Shown: positions 42,788 to 51,349, numbered from the stretch's first letter. The stretch is DNA of 64,000 nt from Oscillospiraceae bacterium (GCA_004557855.1 SFFJ01000004.1:1-64000); one strand, 5' to 3'. Notes: a model not told the origin generated them from the sequence alone. Numbers and translations: made by a program.

Positions 42788-43249
42788 TCAGGCCAGCGCG
42801 CGATCCACGGCGGTCACCTGCTGGGCCTCCCCTGCGGCATCCACCGTGTAAAAGGTCAGATATTCAAAGCGGGTCCACAGCCGGGGCAGCAGGTCGCTGC
42901 CGCCGCCGGGCATACCGGTCACCACATAGTGCGGCAGCTCCTCCCCCAAAAGCTGCACCAGGCTCTGCTCGGGGTTTTCGCTGTAATGCACCGTCATAAT
43001 GGCGCCGGCATCCAGGCTGGTGCGGTACAGGTGCTCAATCGCCTCGGGGTCGGGGGTATTGCCGAACTGCGCGATATTCTGCACCTGCAATACGCACCCC
43101 AGCGTATCGGCCAGCTGCCGCCCGGCCAGAATGAGCCGGTCACAGCTGCGCTGATCGGTCACCAGCACCAGCACGGTGGGACGTAGTTTTTGCGGTTTGC
43201 GGGTCGTCACCAAGTGAGTCAACGCTCCTTTGCTGTTTTCTGCTTCCAT
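42788..43249 (-). CDS. universal-stress-like protein (tentative)
   Basis: 153 residues. RPTVLVLVTDQRSCDRLI followed by AGRQLADTLGCVLQVQNI resembles the start of universal stress domains, including the USP domain of KdpD. A C-terminal segment LLGEELPHYVVTGMPGG follows. No membrane segment. ATG 43249 has no strong Shine-Dalgarno site; internal starts at about 43217 have AAAGGAG but poor spacing, so the start is uncertain. Lies upstream of the lipase gene and divergent from rex. Confidence 0.55.
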   Translation of the reverse strand: MEAENSKGALTHLVTTRKPQKLRPTVLVLVTDQRSCDRLILAGRQLADTLGCVLQVQNIAQFGNTPDPEAIEHLYRTSLDAGAIMTVHYSENPEQSLVQLLGEELPHYVVTGMPGGGSDLLPRLWTRFEYLTFYTVDAAGEAQQVTAVDRALA

Positions 43250-43387
43250 TATAACAAATCCTACCGCAAAAAGATACGAAAGCGGGAAATCTTCACAAAA
43301 TATTTTCAAATTTTTTCGCCCGTCCGGGGGCGTTCCGGCCGCCTGCGGCAAATGTTCCCGCAAATGCGCGGAACATTCGATAAAAAG

Positions 43388-43416
43388 TTGACGAAATCCG
43401 CAAAAAGAGGTATCAT
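43388..43416 (+). promoter_or_regulatory. promoter of rex
   Basis: TTGACG and TATCAT, 17 nt apart. No clear Rex operator (TTGTGAA-type palindrome) was found over it. Confidence 0.6.
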
Positions 43417-43474
43417 AAGGGTAAGCGGACGGCGAGAAAGCTCCCCGCCCGCAACAGATATGAGGTGAGCGAGC

Positions 43475-44131
43475 ATGAACGATAAGACGGTTTCGATCTC
43501 GGTGATCCGGCGCCTGCCGCGGTATCACCGTTATTTGGGGATGCTGCTGAACGGCGGCGTGACCCGTATTTCCTCCAAGGAGCTGGCGGCGCAGATGAAG
43601 GTCACCGCCAGTCAGATCCGCCAGGATCTCAACTGCTTCGGGGGGTTCGGCCAGCAGGGCTACGGCTATAATGTCGAGCTGCTGTATAAGGAGATCGGCA
43701 ACATTCTGGGCGTGGATAAAAAGATCCCGGCCATACTGGTGGGCAGCGGCACCCGCGGCCAAAGCCTGATCCGAGAGGACGACCTGTTCCGTGACCGCGG
43801 CTTCGAGCTGGTGGGCGCCTTCGATAAGGCCCCGGAGAAGATCGGGATGACGCTGCCGAACGGGCTGACCGTCCGGGACGTGGCCACCCTGCCGGAATTC
43901 TGCGCCGAGCATCACCCCCATATGGCGGTGGTGTGCATCCCGCGGGACGCCGCCGAGGAGCTGGCCGAAACGCTGGTGGATGCCGGCATCCGGTCGTTCT
44001 GGAACTTCTCCAGCTATGATTTCCGGCTGAAATACGAGGATCTGCCCTCGGTCAACGTCCATCTGGGCGATAGCCTTTTGACCCTCTCCTATCTGGTGAA
44101 CCACCCCAAGGGCGAGCCGCAGGAGGAATAA
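43475..44131 (+). CDS. rex: redox-sensing transcriptional repressor Rex
   Basis: 218 residues. N-terminal winged helix (ISVIRRLPRYHRYLGML, ISSKELAAQMKVTASQIRQD, LNCFGGFGQQGYGYNV) and C-terminal Rossmann NADH domain. The glycine loop reads ILVGSGTRGQSL, where many Rex proteins have GxGNLG, so the NAD loop is slightly divergent. Rex senses the NADH/NAD ratio and in Clostridia represses butyrate and fermentation genes; control of the 4-hydroxybutyrate operon is possible but I found no matching site there. GAGGTG 8 nt before ATG. Monocistronic. Confidence 0.95.
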   Translation: MNDKTVSISVIRRLPRYHRYLGMLLNGGVTRISSKELAAQMKVTASQIRQDLNCFGGFGQQGYGYNVELLYKEIGNILGVDKKIPAILVGSGTRGQSLIREDDLFRDRGFELVGAFDKAPEKIGMTLPNGLTVRDVATLPEFCAEHHPHMAVVCIPRDAAEELAETLVDAGIRSFWNFSSYDFRLKYEDLPSVNVHLGDSLLTLSYLVNHPKGEPQEE

Positions 44132-44141
44132 CGGTACATAC

Positions 44142-44170
44142 CACCCCCGACCGCATGGCCGGGGGCTTTT
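44142..44170 (+). terminator. terminator of rex
   Basis: CCCCCGACC / GGCCGGGGG stem followed by CTTTT. Confidence 0.85.
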
Positions 44171-44175
44171 CCATG

Positions 44176-44302
44176 CCTGCGGGGTAGGGGAGCCCGCCCC
44201 ATACGGCCGCAGGCCGCCGCCCTCCGGGCGGCTCCGGCGAACTGCGTTCGCCGTCGGCGGTGCGCAGCACCGCCGGGCCTGCGGCCGTCCTGCCCCCTGC
44301 AC
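44176..44302. repeat. GC-rich multi-hairpin intergenic element, copy 9
   Basis: CCTGCGGGG / CCCCCTGCAC outer region and ACGGCCGCAGGCC / GGCCTGCGGCCGT arms enclose GCCGCC/GGGCGGC, CGGCGAA/TTCGCCG and CGGCGGTGC/GCACCGCCG hairpins. Confidence 0.75.
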
Positions 44303-44522
44303 TTTCTCGTGGGGTAGAGGACGGCGCATTTCCCCGCCGTCCCGCCCCCCGCACACCCCCGGCGGTTTTTTCTTTGCCCGGGGCTTGGTGTATTGATACA
44401 GAAAAAATATGGGGGCTATTGATATTTTGTATAGGTTTATGGTATGCTGTAAAATGTGGAAGGGGAGCGCCGTCCGCTGCGGCAAAGACCCCCTTATTCA
44501 AACATGAGAAGGAGAAACCGCC

Positions 44523-45401
44523 ATGAAACGTATCCTGCTGCTATTTTGTGTGACCATCCTGCTCATCGGGCTGCTGTGCGGCTGCGGCGGAGAGCCCGTC
44601 CACCCCATCGACCCGACCCCCGACCCGGGCGGCCCGACCCCCGGAACAGACGATCCCGGGACCTCGAGCGAGGTGCTGGAACACATGTGGGAGCTGATCG
44701 GCTCCGAAAGCAAGGGGGCGGGGCTTGCGTTTATCGGCTACGTCCCGGAGGATTCGACCGAGGTGGATCTGCGTGCCTTCCTGTGGGAAAGCCCCTTCAG
44801 CTATGCCTATGATTTCCTGGTGGATGCCTCCCTCGTAATGACGGAGGGGCAGGAGTTTTACGCCATCCTGCCGCCCTGCAAGGCCGGTACCATCACCATC
44901 TGTTCTTCCGTCCTCAATGATGCGGGCGAATATATCGACGATTTTGAAAACCCCCTGTTCGTGGGTGAGCCCGGTGAACCGGTGCTGCTGCTGTGCAATA
45001 TCAGCGAGATTTACAGCAACGTCATCATTACCGCCACCGACGGCGGCGGAGCGGTCCGGTTCCGTCCGTCCGTTTCGCTGGAAAACGGCCGCATTGACCA
45101 CATCCCGGAGATCTACGATTTTACCATGTACGAATGGGAGCCGGGCGAACGGGACGTTGAGATCGCCACCGAGCTTTTGAGCGAGCTGGATGCGGTGAAA
45201 ACCGCGCTGGCGCAGGGCATGAAGCTCATGTACACCGGCGACCGGCAGCTCATCGAGGGGCATACCTGCCTGCTGTTTGCGCTGGGCACCGACCATGGTG
45301 ACCAATTCGTGCGGGAGCAGCTTTACGGCGTCTGCGATAACCTCATCTACATCCACGATGCCGAAAGCACCGAATGGAGCCCCGTGGGGGTGCCGGCGTA
45401 A
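44523..45401 (+). CDS. lipoprotein of unknown function
   Basis: 292 residues. Signal peptide ends LLIGLLCGC (lipidated Cys 21), then a proline/threonine linker (about 24-50). The outer domain shows no domain I recognise; it contains LLLCNISEIYSNVIITATDGG and GMKLMYTGDRQLIEGHTCLL. First gene of a six-gene operon. GGAG 8 nt upstream of ATG. Confidence 0.8.
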   Translation: MKRILLLFCVTILLIGLLCGCGGEPVHPIDPTPDPGGPTPGTDDPGTSSEVLEHMWELIGSESKGAGLAFIGYVPEDSTEVDLRAFLWESPFSYAYDFLVDASLVMTEGQEFYAILPPCKAGTITICSSVLNDAGEYIDDFENPLFVGEPGEPVLLLCNISEIYSNVIITATDGGGAVRFRPSVSLENGRIDHIPEIYDFTMYEWEPGERDVEIATELLSELDAVKTALAQGMKLMYTGDRQLIEGHTCLLFALGTDHGDQFVREQLYGVCDNLIYIHDAESTEWSPVGVPA

Positions 45402-45443
45402 GGCCGGGGAAAATCCCGCCGCATGGCGAAGGGAGGGCCTGTG

Positions 45444-45953
45444 ATGGCGAAGGACGCCGAAAAGAGAAAGGATAAGCTCTACAACGTGCTGGCGCTGCTT
45501 TTGATGGCGGCGCTGTTCGGCTGCGGGGTGTGGGGCGTTGTCGAAAGCAGAATTGCCAAACGGGACTATAAAAACTCCCCCGACGTCCGGCAGGTCAGCG
45601 CCGTTGTAAGCAGCTATAGGACCATCGAAAGCAAAGACGACGACGGCGACGTGATCAGCACCGAATATGAAGCGAAGCTCATCTTCGAGGTGGACGGCCG
45701 AAGCTATACCGGCCGGGAGACCTATTACCGCGAGGTGGAAAACGGAGAGATCGTCACGGTGGAGGTGTACCAGACCCCCAAGGGGAGCTACAAGGTCGCC
45801 CCGGAGGGCAACCCCGTGGATTTTCTCCTTTACTGCATCGCCATCGTCGTGGGCGGCTTTCTCACCTTCGCCATGACCTGCGCCGTTTTGGGCAAAAGCC
45901 CGGAGGAGGTATTCCCCGAGGAGCAAAATAACGGGCGCCGCAGGCGCCGATAA
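45444..45953 (+). CDS. DUF3592-like two-span membrane protein
   Basis: 169 residues: membrane span near 12-33, an external beta domain (residues 45-125, VSAVVSSYRTIESKDDDGD ... VDGRSYTGRETYYREVENGE) and a second span near 126-148. This matches DUF3592, whose function is unknown. ATG 45444 is preferred over 45423 because GGGAGG lies 8 nt upstream. Member of the six-gene operon. Confidence 0.8.
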   Translation: MAKDAEKRKDKLYNVLALLLMAALFGCGVWGVVESRIAKRDYKNSPDVRQVSAVVSSYRTIESKDDDGDVISTEYEAKLIFEVDGRSYTGRETYYREVENGEIVTVEVYQTPKGSYKVAPEGNPVDFLLYCIAIVVGGFLTFAMTCAVLGKSPEEVFPEEQNNGRRRRR

Positions 45954-45965
45954 AGGGGGAAGCAG

Positions 45966-47270
45966 ATGAGCCTTTCAACTGCATTGTGGATCGCCGGGGC
46001 GGTCACCCTGCTGGTCACGGTATTGATCGGCGAAAAAATCATCGATTTGGATTTTTCCGGGCTGCAGCCCCAAAACCGCAAAAAGGCAAAGCGGGCAAGA
46101 CTGCTGGCGGCGCGCGCCACCCCGCTGGAGGGGGTAAACCTGCGCCGGGAGATGAAAACAGCCTTCGAGGATATGCTGCTGCCCTTTGCCAAAACCGATA
46201 AAACCCTGCTCCCGCCCCGCATGGATAAGGCGTTCCGCCACAGCGCCCTGCGGCAGCTGGAACTGCTGGAGCGCCGGCAGCTCTGCCGGGAGATCCTTTT
46301 GACCGATGTGACCGCCGAGCCCGAAAATGACTTTATCCGCTGGAACGATGACGGCCGGGAGTGGCGGGAGGGCGTCCTGCATGCCACCGCCCTGGAGCGT
46401 CTGGTCTCGTGGCATGACGGCCGGCCGGTCTATCAGCGCTACCGCAAAAATGCCTGCCTGCGGGTGCTGCAATCCCGGCATATCCGCACCTCCGACCGTG
46501 ACGGGCAGAAAAAAAGCTACTACGCCAACCGGCTGAAGATCCATTGTCCCTCCTGCGGCGGGGCGGTGGAGCTGAACACCCAGCAGGTGGCTTGCCCCTA
46601 CTGCGGTGCCGTTATCCGCAGCGACTTTTATGACTGGCAGACCGAGGACTTCGAGATCTACGAAAAGCCGGGCGCCAACCTGCAGCGGTTTTTGTACCTG
46701 CTGGCGGCCGGGGCGGTCCTGTTCCTTTGCGTGTTCCTCTGCCTTTACCTCATCCCGGATACCGAGATCTCCCTTTCGGCCGGGGTCGGCGCCGCCTGCC
46801 TTGTAGGGGTGATGGTGGTGATCCTCAACAGCTGCCGGGAGCATAAGCAGAATAAGCTGGCCGGGCAGATCGTCCGTTATTCCGAAAACTACCTCCGGGC
46901 CTGCATCAATGAAGCCCTTTACAAGGACAACACCGATGAAACCCTTTTGGATCACGGCATCGATACTGTCCTTTTGAAAAGCGTCCGCAATACCGGAAAG
47001 ACCACCGAGCTTACCGCCGAGCTGCAGATCAGCGAGACCTATCTCCCGGCGGGCAAAAAGCCCTATACCACCCGGCAAAAGCGCACCGTTACCCTGCAGC
47101 GGGCCCGCCACCCGGAGCGCAGAAAAACCGACGGCGAATTCTTCACCGAAAAGGAGTGCCCCTCCTGCGGCGCCAATTTCATCCCGGATGAAAACCACTG
47201 CTGCTCCTACTGCGGCTACGGCCTGCAGGTGAATAACGCAAAATGGGTGTTGGTATCCCCAAAGCAATAA
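45966..47270 (+). CDS. membrane protein with two zinc ribbons
   Basis: 434 residues. N-terminal membrane span (5-22), soluble charged part, zinc ribbon CPSCGG...CPYCG (about 195-215), two further spans (about 240-290), a Tim44-like alpha/beta region (residues about 305-385) and a C-terminal second zinc ribbon CPSCGANF...CSYCGYG. Function unknown. The architecture suggests an envelope-biogenesis or protein-quality adaptor. 12 nt after the DUF3592 gene. Confidence 0.75.
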   Translation: MSLSTALWIAGAVTLLVTVLIGEKIIDLDFSGLQPQNRKKAKRARLLAARATPLEGVNLRREMKTAFEDMLLPFAKTDKTLLPPRMDKAFRHSALRQLELLERRQLCREILLTDVTAEPENDFIRWNDDGREWREGVLHATALERLVSWHDGRPVYQRYRKNACLRVLQSRHIRTSDRDGQKKSYYANRLKIHCPSCGGAVELNTQQVACPYCGAVIRSDFYDWQTEDFEIYEKPGANLQRFLYLLAAGAVLFLCVFLCLYLIPDTEISLSAGVGAACLVGVMVVILNSCREHKQNKLAGQIVRYSENYLRACINEALYKDNTDETLLDHGIDTVLLKSVRNTGKTTELTAELQISETYLPAGKKPYTTRQKRTVTLQRARHPERRKTDGEFFTEKECPSCGANFIPDENHCCSYCGYGLQVNNAKWVLVSPKQ

Positions 47271-47285
47271 AGGGAGGGGATAAAT

Positions 47286-48197
47286 ATGAATAAGAATAAT
47301 AACCCCGCAGACAGTCGGCTGCCGCTGCGGGTCCTGCGAAAGGCGGTGTTACTTTTGGCGATCGTTACGGTATTTGCGGGGCTGTTCGGCTGCTCCGGCA
47401 AAGCAGAGCCGCCGGCCGGGGAGCTTACGGTGGTCTCTGCTGCCGGCGGCCGGATGAGCCGCACCGAATCCTATTCCTTTTCTGCCATCCGCAAGGACGG
47501 CGTGTGGATGTTTTCCACCCGGTGCTATGCCGACCGGGAAAAATTCTACGTCGAGCTGGAGGACTGCCCCATGACCGATGAGGAGGCCAAAGAGCTGCTG
47601 CGCATCGTGGCGGAGGAGGACCTCATCCATACGGTGCACAGCTTCCGCAAGCCGCTTCTGGCCCGCATCTTCCCCCCGCGGGATGCAGCGATGGATTCCA
47701 CCCTGCTGCGCTTTGCGGACGGCACCGAATACGATGGGGAGGTGTCGATCGGCAGCGACCTCACCGCCTTTTTCTACCGCCTGGCGGAGCAGTACGGCAG
47801 GGAGGCGGCACAGGCCGAGATGGCAGCCGTCCGGGCACTTACCGTTTCCTGCAGCCATTCTTACATAAACGGAAGCTTCCAGTTCTCCATCAACAGGGAA
47901 ACAACCGGCTGGGTCTTTTCCTGCCGGTGCTACCTGGATGTGGATGAGCAGGTGCAAAAGGATAACTGCCCCATCACCGATGAGCAGGCCGCCGAGATTT
48001 TGCAGGTCGCGTGGGAGGAGGGGCTGCTGCACCGGGTAAGAGTCTACCAAAAGCCGACCGACGGCCTTTTTGCGCATGACGCCCCCGAATACAGCACCTT
48101 CTTCGCCTTTACCGACGGCAGCAGCGCCGGCGCCCCCATCGACCCCCGCGCCGAGGTGCGGTCGGCCTTTTACAACCTGGCGGAGCAGCTCCGCTGA
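47286..48197 (+). CDS. lipoprotein with internally duplicated domain
   Basis: 303 residues. Signal peptide with lipobox AGLFGC (Cys 36). Two homologous halves follow: about 65-170 (WMFSTRCYADREKF, CPMTDEEAKELLRIVAEEDL, FYRLAEQYG) and 195-303 (WVFSCRCYLDVDEQ, CPITDEQAAEILQVAWEEGL, FYNLAEQLR). No named domain recognised. Fourth gene of the operon, 15 nt after the zinc-ribbon gene. Confidence 0.8.
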   Translation: MNKNNNPADSRLPLRVLRKAVLLLAIVTVFAGLFGCSGKAEPPAGELTVVSAAGGRMSRTESYSFSAIRKDGVWMFSTRCYADREKFYVELEDCPMTDEEAKELLRIVAEEDLIHTVHSFRKPLLARIFPPRDAAMDSTLLRFADGTEYDGEVSIGSDLTAFFYRLAEQYGREAAQAEMAAVRALTVSCSHSYINGSFQFSINRETTGWVFSCRCYLDVDEQVQKDNCPITDEQAAEILQVAWEEGLLHRVRVYQKPTDGLFAHDAPEYSTFFAFTDGSSAGAPIDPRAEVRSAFYNLAEQLR

Positions 48198-48244
48198 CCT
48201 CAATTCAGTACCCATAAAAATTTTTCATAAAGGAGAGCAAACCC

Positions 48245-48814
48245 ATGAGTATTTTTGACCAGATGAAGAACACAGCCCAGCAGGCGGTCACCGCCGCAGC
48301 CCGTTCCGTCGGCAATAAGCGGGAGACCTTTACCTTCCAGTCGCTGCCGGAAAGCCTTGCCGAGATGCAGAAGCTGCCCGAGGCCAAAATGGAGACCCCG
48401 TTCCAGACGGCGGCCCTTACGGTTCTTGCCCTCTGCGCCTATTCGGCCGACCGCAGCATCGGCACCGAGATACTCAACTGGCTGCGCGGGCCCCGTCCCC
48501 TCAACGGCCATGACATCTCCTTCCTGAACGACCGCTTCCGTGACGGCAAGACCTATCTGCCCTTCACCTATTTTGCGGGCTCCACCCCGGAAAACAGCTA
48601 CACCCCCACCAAGCCCTATACCATCACCATCGAAAGCAACCATGTTTCCGCCGAGGAGCAGGGCTATATGAAGCTCTTTATCCCCTGCGGCGGCGCCGAT
48701 GACCCCCGTCCCATCAAGCTGCGTCAGCGCGGCTCGGACGGCAAGTGGTTCCTGTGGGAGCAGTACCTGCTCACCGGCGTCCGCACCCCCAAATCCGAAG
48801 ACCCGTGGGCGTAA
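48245..48814 (+). CDS. DUF6935-like cytoplasmic protein
   Basis: 189 residues, no signal peptide. FQSLPESLAEMQKLPEA, then TPFQTAALTVLALCAYSAD, GPRPLNGHDISFLNDRF, YFAGSTPENSYTPT and KWFLWEQYLLTGVR are the conserved blocks I associate with DUF6935, a Firmicutes family of unknown role. GGAG 9 nt upstream. Fifth gene of the operon. Confidence 0.78.
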   Translation: MSIFDQMKNTAQQAVTAAARSVGNKRETFTFQSLPESLAEMQKLPEAKMETPFQTAALTVLALCAYSADRSIGTEILNWLRGPRPLNGHDISFLNDRFRDGKTYLPFTYFAGSTPENSYTPTKPYTITIESNHVSAEEQGYMKLFIPCGGADDPRPIKLRQRGSDGKWFLWEQYLLTGVRTPKSEDPWA

Positions 48815-48831
48815 CAGGGAGGAAAAACAGT

Positions 48832-49245
48832 ATGGATATTTGCGGAATCTGGAAGGTTCGTGAGCTGCGGATGCCCACCCCGGAGGGCGTGAAGGTCTAC
48901 TCCCCCGATGCCCTCCCCCCGGAGGACGACGAGCTGTATGACGACATCCTGCAGCAGCTGCAGCTCCGCACGGAATTTGCCGCAGACGGCACCGTGAGTA
49001 CCCTTCTGGCCGTCCCGGAGGAGATGAGAGCGGAGGCAGCCCGGCAGGGCGTCACCGTCCGGGAGGACGGCTATGCCGTCGTGGACAGCACCACTTGGAA
49101 AGAGGAGGACGGCAGGTTTTACTATGATACCGGGATCACCGGTGAGGTCATGGGCGAGCCGACCGACCCCTTTATGGCGATCGACGTCACCGAGGACGGC
49201 TGCCTGCTCTATCAAATGGGCATGATCCTGCTGGAGCGTGCCTGA
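48832..49245 (+). CDS. small lipocalin-like/unknown protein
   Basis: 137 residues beginning MDICGIWKVRELRMPTPEG and containing repeated beta-strand-like segments (GRFYYDTGITGEVMG, VTEDGCLLYQMGMILLERA). The start GxW motif is lipocalin-like, but this is only a resemblance. Last gene of the six-gene operon; its 3' end is echoed twice downstream. GGGAGG about 10 nt before ATG. Confidence 0.7.
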   Translation: MDICGIWKVRELRMPTPEGVKVYSPDALPPEDDELYDDILQQLQLRTEFAADGTVSTLLAVPEEMRAEAARQGVTVREDGYAVVDSTTWKEEDGRFYYDTGITGEVMGEPTDPFMAIDVTEDGCLLYQMGMILLERA

Positions 49246-49264
49246 CCCCAAAATCGCATCACAC

Positions 49265-49301
49265 AAAAAGCCCCCGAAATCGCATGATCTCGGGGGCTTT
49301 C
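49265..49301 (+). terminator. terminator of six-gene operon
   Basis: AGCCCCCGA / TCGGGGGCT stem followed by TT. A second copy stands at 49384-49421. Confidence 0.8.
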
Positions 49302-49383
49302 CCATCCTGCTGCCCGCCGGGGGTTTCCCCATCCGGGCATGACGACCCTGCCGGAGCGTGCCTGACGAACCCGCCGCATCACG

Positions 49384-49421
49384 CAAAAAAGCCCCCGAAA
49401 TCGCATGATCTCGGGGGTTTT
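49384..49421 (+). terminator. duplicate terminator
   Basis: Same stem and loop as the terminator at 49265-49301, followed by TTTT; part of the tandem triplication. Confidence 0.8.
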
Positions 49422-49599
49422 CCCATCCCACCGCCCGCCGGGGACTTTCCCCAACCCGGGCATGATCCTGCCGGAGCGTGCCTGACGAACCCGCCGGAGG
49501 GAAAGATAGTGTGAAAGAAAACCGTCAGGGTTGTCTTTCGCGTTCCATCAGGGCAGATGCTCTTAAATCTGCAAAAAGGTATGCGCTCCCCTCCGCACC

Positions 49600-49632
49600 A
49601 AAAAAGAACGCCCCATGGGGGCGTCCTTTTTT
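49600..49632. terminator. terminator of tRNA-Leu
   Basis: ACGCCCC / GGGGGCGT stem with TTCTTTTTT on minus and CCTTTTTT on plus, abutting the tRNA 3' end. Confidence 0.85.
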
Positions 49633-49715
49633 GGTGCGGAAGATGGGACTTGAACCCACACGTCATGGACACACGCACCTCAAACGTGCCTGTCTGCCTA
49701 TTCCAGCACTTCCGC
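49632..49715 (-). tRNA. tRNA-Leu(GAG)
   Basis: 84 nt on the minus strand, with acceptor GCGGAAG/CTTCCGC, a long variable arm, anticodon stem CACGT/GCGTG with loop TTGAGGT (anticodon GAG), T arm GTGGG-TTCAAGT-CCCAT and an encoded CCA. An alternative TGA reading of the anticodon is rejected because the stem would not pair. Confidence 0.93.
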
Positions 49716-49728
49716 ATAACCATTTGTA

Positions 49729-49756
49729 ATTATACCATCAAAAAGCCGGTTGTCAA
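49729..49756 (-). promoter_or_regulatory. promoter of tRNA-Leu
   Basis: Perfect TTGACA and TATAAT on the minus strand, 16 nt apart. Confidence 0.85.
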
Positions 49757-50100
49757 GTGCGATTTTACCGAAACCCGCCGCTATATTTTTTCAAAGCCGC
49801 CCCCGGCGGGAACGCCCGCCCCGCCACGATAACGGATGGTGATAAAAGAAACAAAAATACCGCATTATTTTTATCGATAACAGGGGTTGACATCCCGGAA
49901 CCATTACGAGGTGTTTTAGCGCCTTGTCAAAGGCTTTCCTCACTTTCAACACCCATTTAGTGGATATTCCGCCCGCAAACCCCCTTATTTTCCCCCTTTA
50001 CCGCCCGCAAAAGGCCGAAATCGCACCGAAATGTTGAAAACTCGGTGGAAAGTGTGAAATACTTTCTGTATATCTTCCGGCGCCGCCCGGCGGTTAAGTG

Positions 50101-50129
50101 TTGCATTTTTCGGCCGGAAACGATATACT
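50101..50129 (+). promoter_or_regulatory. promoter of rsmA
   Basis: TTGCAT and TATACT, 17 nt apart, 30 nt before the start. Confidence 0.65.
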
Positions 50130-50159
50130 GACCGTAGATTTTTCGATAAGGAGGCCGCT

Positions 50160-51020
50160 ATGCCCACTCTCACCGACCCCGCCGTCATCAAGGAGCTGCT
50201 GCAGCGCCACGGGTTTTCCTTTTCCCGTGCCCTCGGCCAGAATTTCATCATCAACCCCGGCGTTTGCCCCCGCATGGCGGAGCTGGGCGGCGCCGCCCCC
50301 GGGGTAGGGGTGCTGGAGATCGGGCCGGGCTTCGGGGTGCTCACCGCGGAGCTGTGCCGCCGGGCCGAAAAGGTGGTGTCCATCGAGCTGGATGACCGCC
50401 TGCCCCCCATTCTGGCCGAAACGCTGGCGGAATTCCGCAACGTCACCATTGTGCCGGGGGACGCCATGGAGCTGGACCTTGCCGCCCTCATCCGGGAGCA
50501 TTTTGCCGGGATGCCGGTGGTGGTGTGCGCCAACCTGCCCTATTACATCACCTCGCCCATCATCATGCGGCTGCTGGAACAGCCCCTGCCCATCCGCGCC
50601 CTTACGGTGATGGTGCAAAAGGAGGCGGCGGTTCGCATTACGGCGGCGCCCGGCACCAGGGAATGCGGCGCCATCAGTGCGGCGGTGTGGTATTACAGCA
50701 CCCCGCAGATGCTTTTTTCGGTGTCGCGCGGGTCGTTCCTGCCGGCCCCGGCGGTGGATAGCGCCGTCATCCGGCTGGATCTCCCGGAGGTGCTGCCGCC
50801 CGATACGCCCCCCAAGGAGGACTTTTTCCGGGTGGTGCGGGCCGGGTTCGGGCAGCGGCGCAAAACGCTGCTGAATGCCCTTTCCGCCGGCCTGTGCATG
50901 GAAAAGGACGGGGTAAGGCAGCTGCTGGCGGCGGCCGCCCTGCCGGAGACCACCCGGGCCGAGCAGGTGACGCTGGCGCAGTGGAAGGCGCTGGCGGCAG
51001 CCTACGGCAAAATGCAATAA
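50160..51020 (+). CDS. rsmA: 16S rRNA A1518/A1519 dimethyltransferase RsmA (KsgA)
   Basis: 286 residues. SAM-binding motifs GQNFIINP, LEIGPGFGVLTAEL, VSIELDDRL and the catalytic NLPYYITSPI are in the KsgA order, with the C-terminal helical domain (FGQRRKTLLNAL) present. It dimethylates two adjacent adenines near the 3' end of 16S rRNA during 30S maturation. GGAGG 5 nt before ATG. Own promoter and terminator. Confidence 0.96.
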   Translation: MPTLTDPAVIKELLQRHGFSFSRALGQNFIINPGVCPRMAELGGAAPGVGVLEIGPGFGVLTAELCRRAEKVVSIELDDRLPPILAETLAEFRNVTIVPGDAMELDLAALIREHFAGMPVVVCANLPYYITSPIIMRLLEQPLPIRALTVMVQKEAAVRITAAPGTRECGAISAAVWYYSTPQMLFSVSRGSFLPAPAVDSAVIRLDLPEVLPPDTPPKEDFFRVVRAGFGQRRKTLLNALSAGLCMEKDGVRQLLAAAALPETTRAEQVTLAQWKALAAAYGKMQ

Positions 51021-51030
51021 CACGGTTCCT

Positions 51031-51069
51031 GCCGGGCGGAAAGCGCAGCTGCTTTCGGCCCGGTTTTTG
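51031..51069 (+). terminator. terminator of rsmA
   Basis: CCGGGCGGAAAGC / GCTTTCGGCCCGG stem followed by TTTTTG. Confidence 0.85.
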
Positions 51070-51180
51070 CAGGCTCCTGCAAGGGGCAGGGTAGGGCCGC
51101 AGGCCGCCCCGGCTCCGCCGGGGCCGGCGGGCTCCGCCCGCCGAAACCGTCCTTCGGACGGTTTGGCCTGCGGCCCTTTT
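51068..51180. repeat. GC-rich multi-hairpin intergenic element, copy 10
   Basis: TAGGGCCGCAGGCC / GGCCTGCGGCCC arms enclose CCCCGGC/GCCGGGG, GGCGGGC/GCCCGCC and ACCGTCC/GGACGGT hairpins (the module set of copies 2 and 8, in reverse order). Confidence 0.75.
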
Positions 51181-51349
51181 GCCCCTTTCGCAAACCGTAA
51201 AAAAGCCGTTTTTCCCCCGCGCGCACGCCCGCACACGCAGGCAAGCCGACGCAAAGTACTGCTTATGGGACACTGCCCCTGCTAAAATGAAGCTGAAAAG
51301 CAGCCGCGGCCCCTTTTCCGGAGAGAGAACAGACCCCCCGCGGCCGGGA

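Larger units (their letters stand above)
44132..44522. other. intergenic region after rex
   Basis: rex terminator, multi-hairpin element copy 9, then an AT-rich stretch with a plausible promoter (TTGTAT-17-TAAAAT near 44426-44455) for the lipoprotein operon. No gene seen. Confidence 0.6.
49220..49486 (+). repeat. 3'-end plus terminator tandem triplication
   Basis: The end of the 137-aa gene (GCATGATCCTGC ... GAGCGTGCCTGAC, 49220-49246) recurs at 49337-49366 and 49460-49486. Between copies lie two nearly identical terminators. The unit is about 120 bp. Confidence 0.88.
49716..50159. other. intergenic region between tRNA-Leu and rsmA
   Basis: AT-richer than its surroundings. It holds the tRNA-Leu promoter and the rsmA promoter. 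A stretch at 49910-49960 (CCTTGTCAAAGGCTTTCCTC) has no assignable function. No gene seen. Confidence 0.55.
51021..51349. other. intergenic region between rsmA and XRE gene
   Basis: rsmA terminator, multi-hairpin element copy 10 (51068-51180), then about 170 nt with no recognisable feature. Confidence 0.6.

Noticed and set aside
43250..43470. Rex operator upstream of rex
   Set aside because: Only a half-site (TTCACAA) near 43295; no full palindrome.
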